Assembly: GCA_943329105.2 (NCBI GenBank)
Contig: CALQCP020000088.1
Span: forward strand, 1 to 8,333
DNA length: 8,333 bases
Direction of reading: 5' to 3'
Source of the DNA: Chitinophaga pinensis
Lineage (GTDB): Bacteria > Planctomycetota > Phycisphaerae > Phycisphaerales > SM1A02
Shown here: positions 6,447 through 8,333 of the stretch, piece after piece
How positions within the stretch are numbered: position 1 is the stretch's first letter
Layout: each line of letters begins with the position of its first letter
The notes under the pieces: generated by a model
Database searches by the model: none
Told to the model about the DNA's origin: nothing
What the model saw: only the letters and a program-made list of their open reading frames with translations
Program-made: the position numbers and the translations under genes

Positions 6447-6982
6447 TTCCAAAGCGCGCCGATGACGGCCACCAACCATATCGCTACCCCGAACGCAAAC
6501 TTCACTAATACGCCCGCCATTCGGCCCGCAGCAGCAGCGGCGGCCGGCAGTACCAGGCTGATCGCGCTGCGGTCGCCATAGGTCATTTCGCCAATGAACG
6601 CGCCGACGGCGGCACCGATGAGTGCGCCAGCAAGTGTTCCAGCAAGGGGAATGAACGCCAACAGCACCGTTCCCAGCAGCGCTCCTGCGAATGATCCAAG
6701 CACTGCGCCCCAAGCGCCGCGCCCGCGCGCGCCACCAACACGCGCGCCAGCAGCGCCCATGGCGGTCTCGCACACCTCGCCAAGGATGGCAAGCATGAAC
6801 AGCGCCACCAGCGTCCACCCGCTGTAGAGCGGCGCGCCGTCGCCTGACAGCGACCACAGTTGTGCGGCGCCCACCAGAATCAAGATCGCCCAATTGCCCG
6901 GCAGCGTGAGGAGCGTTAACAAGAGGCATCCACCGCCCAGGCCAGCCATCAGAAGTGCCACCACGATTGTTTCGCCAGTCAT
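6443..6982 (-). CDS. DUF456-family membrane protein
   Basis: The 179-residue protein is strongly hydrophobic and glycine-rich. Helices lie at about 4-26, 29-46, 54-70, 90-112, 114-133 and 140-178, the last possibly two. The family hallmarks are LTLPGNWAILIL (25-36), a central LAILGEV-CE (65-72), and the glycine-zipper run AGTLAGALIGAAVGAFIGE (114-132). DUF456 proteins are inner-membrane proteins of unknown function; the glycine zippers resemble those of oligomerising channels, but no activity is established. The frame is open far upstream. ATG 6982 was chosen because the hydrophobic domain begins there and it overlaps the stop of the upstream gene as ATGA. The product is therefore probably made by coupled translation with the phosphoesterase-like gene. 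Confidence 0.87.
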   Translation of the reverse strand: MTGETIVVALLMAGLGGGCLLLTLLTLPGNWAILILVGAAQLWSLSGDGAPLYSGWTLVALFMLAILGEVCETAMGAAGARVGGARGRGAWGAVLGSFAGALLGTVLLAFIPLAGTLAGALIGAAVGAFIGEMTYGDRSAISLVLPAAAAAAGRMAGVLVKFAFGVAIWLVAVIGALWN

Positions 6983-7401
6983 GAGTGGATCCTCTTCCAA
7001 AGGCCGGTGGGTAGTGCGGCGATCCGTGTGCGCGTGCCGTCCGACCAGTGCAGGTCGATGTTGGTTCCGTCCGTTCCGTGTGGGCACCAGGTGCCGGTTC
7101 GGACCGGGGTCACTCGGCCGCGCCCATCGCTGAGTTCTCGCGGCGCGGTCAATGCAAGATACGCGGCGCGGTGTGCGCCGATCCGCTCCGCGGTGGTCGA
7201 TTGACCAGCGGCCAGGGTTCCCGGGTCGTTGGCGGTTCGCCACGTGGCGCAGGCAAGATCGTCTTCGCCGTGGGGCGTGCGCGTTGCAAGGAGCACGTCA
7301 AAGTGGTCGCCAGCTGCACCGCCAGTATGGTGAAGCACCGCCGCGGCGTGTGGAAATGGCGGGCCGGTGAGTACAGGAAATGGCGGCGCGGATTCGGTCA
7401 C
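6979..7401 (-). CDS. Stand-alone LigD 3'-phosphoesterase-like protein
   Basis: The 140-residue protein (GTG start at 7401) contains LHHTGGAAGDHFDVLL, then ATWR, ERIGAHRAAYL, SDGRGRV and RTGTW. This order matches the 3'-phosphoesterase domain of bacterial DNA ligase D (LigD_N family: KHD..LHYDFRLE, SW, EDHPLEY, G.G.V, DRGTW). Compared from memory with Pseudomonas LigD, His25 (or His24), His33, Asp35, His77 and Tyr81 fall where the metal-binding and catalytic His42, His48, Asp50, His84 and Tyr88 sit. The Arg52 position is Leu37, and there are two extra residues between the first two histidines. No ligase or polymerase domain is attached. A longer version from GTG 7512 is open and would add a lipobox-like ALLAAC. 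I prefer 7401 because it avoids overlap with the divergent gene and a cytoplasmic start suits the family. Its TGA overlaps the DUF456 start. The fold assignment is a motif-level inference. Confidence 0.65.
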   Translation of the reverse strand: MTESAPPFPVLTGPPFPHAAAVLHHTGGAAGDHFDVLLATRTPHGEDDLACATWRTANDPGTLAAGQSTTAERIGAHRAAYLALTAPRELSDGRGRVTPVRTGTWCPHGTDGTNIDLHWSDGTRTRIAALPTGLWKRIHS

Positions 7402-7466
7402 GCCGATATCATCCCATGAACCCTGCGGACGCCGTTCGCGGGGTGCACACGCTGCCAGGAGGGCAC
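7402..7466. promoter_or_regulatory. Divergent intergenic region, possible back-to-back promoters
   Basis: This 65-base gap separates the minus-strand phosphoesterase-like gene from the + strand lipoprotein gene. TATCAT at 7407-7412 could be a -10 box for the + gene. On the minus strand GATGAT (7413-7408) lies six bases before the GTG at 7401, where a leaderless transcript could begin. The GATATC palindrome is at 7405-7410. No convincing -35 boxes are seen. Confidence 0.22.
7457..7462 (+). promoter_or_regulatory. Strong Shine-Dalgarno sequence for the TPR lipoprotein
   Basis: AGGAGG lies four bases before the ATG at 7467. It is the only full-consensus Shine-Dalgarno sequence I see in front of a gene in this window, and it decides the start in favour of 7467 over the upstream ATG at 7416. 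The ATG at 7476 would be 13 bases away. Confidence 0.7.
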
Positions 7467-8174
7467 ATGCCGCACATGAATTCAACGCACGGACGCACTT
7501 TCCCAATCGCACTTCTCTTCGCCCATGTCGTGGCGCTCCCGATGCTGCTTTCGGGATGCAAGGCATCGGACAGCGCCGAGTCGCGCGCCAACGAAGCCAA
7601 CGAACGACTTCGCTACGGCCAGTACGCCGAGGCAGCCGCGGCGGTAGAGCCAGTGGTTCGCGATCAGCCCGGTGATTGGCGCGCGCAGTTTGCGTATGGC
7701 CGAGCCATGCTGGGGCAGGGCAAGCTTGACGATGCGCGCCGTTCGCTTGACCGCGCGTACCGCCTGCAGCCGGCCAACGAAGAAATCGTGACCAGTCTTG
7801 CCGAGTGCATGGCGCAGCAGAAGGATGTCAAGGACGCGTACCAGTTGTTGCGCGCCTTCGGCAAGGACTTCCGTTCGTGGCGTGCCTACTTGGCGTTGAG
7901 CCGTGTTGCGGAAGATGCTGGCGATCCGGACACGGCGGCCACCAGTGCGATGGACTCCATCAAAGTCAATGAGCCGCTTCCTGGGCAGCGAGCTTCCATC
8001 GAGCCGTACATGCGCGCTGCGGATTTGGCTTTCAAGTTTGGCAAAGAGGCGGATGGCGTTCGTCGCTTGCGTCAGGCGTATGGAATTATTCCAAATGACC
8101 CACGCATTACCGATGCACTGGCTGCGCATCAGGTTGCCATTGGTAAAGACACCGCCCTCCCGCTTGGGCCGTAA
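7467..8174 (+). CDS. TPR-repeat lipoprotein
   Basis: The 235-residue protein begins with a short polar n-region, then a hydrophobic stretch TFPIALLFAHVVALPMLLSGC. LLSGC at 27-31 is a good lipobox, so it is probably processed by signal peptidase II and lipidated at Cys31. From about 40 the chain is helical with tetratricopeptide repeats: ANERLRYGQYAEAAAAVEP (41-62), a clear one at 70-103 (WRAQFAYGRAMLGQGKLDDA, then RRSLDRAYRLQP), a third at 104-135, and degenerate helices to about 225 (RLRQAYGIIPNDPRITDALA). TPRs mediate protein-protein contacts; in envelope lipoproteins they often scaffold assembly or secretion machinery, but the partner is unknown. The AGGAGG in front sets the start. The stop TAA overlaps an ATG (TAATG, 8172-8176) that opens a chain of micro-ORFs leading to the next gene. 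Confidence 0.88.
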   Translation: MPHMNSTHGRTFPIALLFAHVVALPMLLSGCKASDSAESRANEANERLRYGQYAEAAAAVEPVVRDQPGDWRAQFAYGRAMLGQGKLDDARRSLDRAYRLQPANEEIVTSLAECMAQQKDVKDAYQLLRAFGKDFRSWRAYLALSRVAEDAGDPDTAATSAMDSIKVNEPLPGQRASIEPYMRAADLAFKFGKEADGVRRLRQAYGIIPNDPRITDALAAHQVAIGKDTALPLGP

Positions 8175-8217
8175 TGCCCGTGCATTTCCTCGCATGATGC
8201 TCCGCCACGCTGCATGA
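8174..8217 (+). promoter_or_regulatory. Chained micro-ORFs between the TPR gene and the next gene
   Basis: The stop of the TPR gene overlaps ATG 8174 (TAATG). This opens a 7-codon ORF (MPVHFLA) ending in TGA at 8195-8197, which overlaps ATG 8194. That opens a second 7-codon ORF (MMLRHAA) ending in TGA at 8215-8217, which overlaps ATG 8214, the start of the next gene. Both inner junctions are ATGA. The layout repeats that seen before hisS. No Shine-Dalgarno sequence lies in the gap, so ribosomes could reach the downstream gene by successive reinitiation. Translation of the micro-ORFs is not shown. Confidence 0.3.
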
Positions 8218-8333
8218 CGCCTGATTCCACCAATCCCCGCGAACGGTGGCTGAGTTGGCTGGGCACGCTCGGCGATCTTGCGCGTTTGCGCACGCTTCGG
8301 CTATTGGAGCGTGAGGAACTTGGCGTTGGTGAA
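8214..8333 (+). CDS. Partial gene of unknown function, cut by the window end
   Basis: The ATG at 8214 opens 40 codons with no stop before the window end. The peptide starts MTPDSTNPRERWLSWLGTLG and continues with leucine- and arginine-rich, probably amphipathic helix (LARLRTLRLLERE). No family can be recognised from this fragment. It lies 39 bases after the TPR lipoprotein stop on the same strand and is probably co-transcribed; its ATGA start overlaps a micro-ORF stop. The start is the best in-frame choice but cannot be confirmed without the rest of the gene. Confidence 0.6.
   Translation, partial: MTPDSTNPRERWLSWLGTLGDLARLRTLRLLEREELGVGE

Noticed and set aside
6983..7243. 87-residue N-terminal extension of the DUF456 protein
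   Set aside because: The extension is Arg/Pro-rich, overlaps the phosphoesterase-like gene in another frame, and the hydrophobic family domain starts at ATG 6982 with an ATGA overlap.
7380..7466. Upstream start for the TPR lipoprotein
   Set aside because: A start at 7380 or 7416 would bury the lipoprotein signal behind 17-29 extra residues. AGGAGG at 7457-7462 points to ATG 7467.
7903..8217. 104-codon + strand frame across the end of the TPR gene
   Set aside because: Most of it is a shadow of the TPR gene. Only its last 24 bases are of interest, as the second micro-ORF of the relay.

Overview
The window is GC-rich, densely packed bacterial DNA. I infer a planctomycete, possibly from the Phycisphaerae. 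The reasons are a futalosine-type menaquinone gene, a Gfo/Idh/MocA oxidoreductase, a histidyl-tRNA synthetase of the 'GFGMGDVV' type, membrane-anchored glycine-rich repeat proteins, and starts that mostly lack Shine-Dalgarno sequences. No ribosomal RNA, tRNA, CRISPR array or transposase gene was seen.

Layout. Bases 1-264 hold at most the tail of an upstream gene, then two tandem G-rich repeats of about 44 bases. A glutamine amidotransferase subunit (trpG/pabA type) follows on the + strand. It meets, tail to tail with a 17-base overlap, a two-gene minus-strand operon: a membrane-anchored protein built from about fourteen 22-residue glycine-rich repeats, then a small unknown protein whose start overlaps its stop (GTGA). 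A 44-base gap separates the repeat gene from a divergent Gfo/Idh/MocA oxidoreductase. After that come a small conserved-looking membrane protein, hisS and a futalosine hydrolase (mqnB), all on the + strand; hisS and mqnB overlap by ATGA.

mqnB ends tail to tail with a second minus-strand pair, the two stop codons sharing CTAG. That pair is a small protein resembling the 3'-phosphoesterase domain of LigD, coupled by ATGA to a DUF456 membrane protein. Divergent from it is a TPR lipoprotein with the one strong Shine-Dalgarno sequence in the window, then the first 40 codons of a further gene cut by the window end.

Most interesting points. (1) The two short gaps before hisS and before the last gene each contain two micro-ORFs of 6-7 codons. 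These are chained by ATGA overlaps, so that each stop overlaps the next start and the last stop overlaps the real gene's start. This looks like a termination-reinitiation relay. (2) The 22-residue repeat protein looks like a membrane-tethered beta-solenoid and has an unknown partner. (3) The stand-alone LigD-phosphoesterase-like protein keeps most of the expected metal and catalytic residues but lacks the arginine. Assignments rest on reading motifs by eye; no database search was possible.
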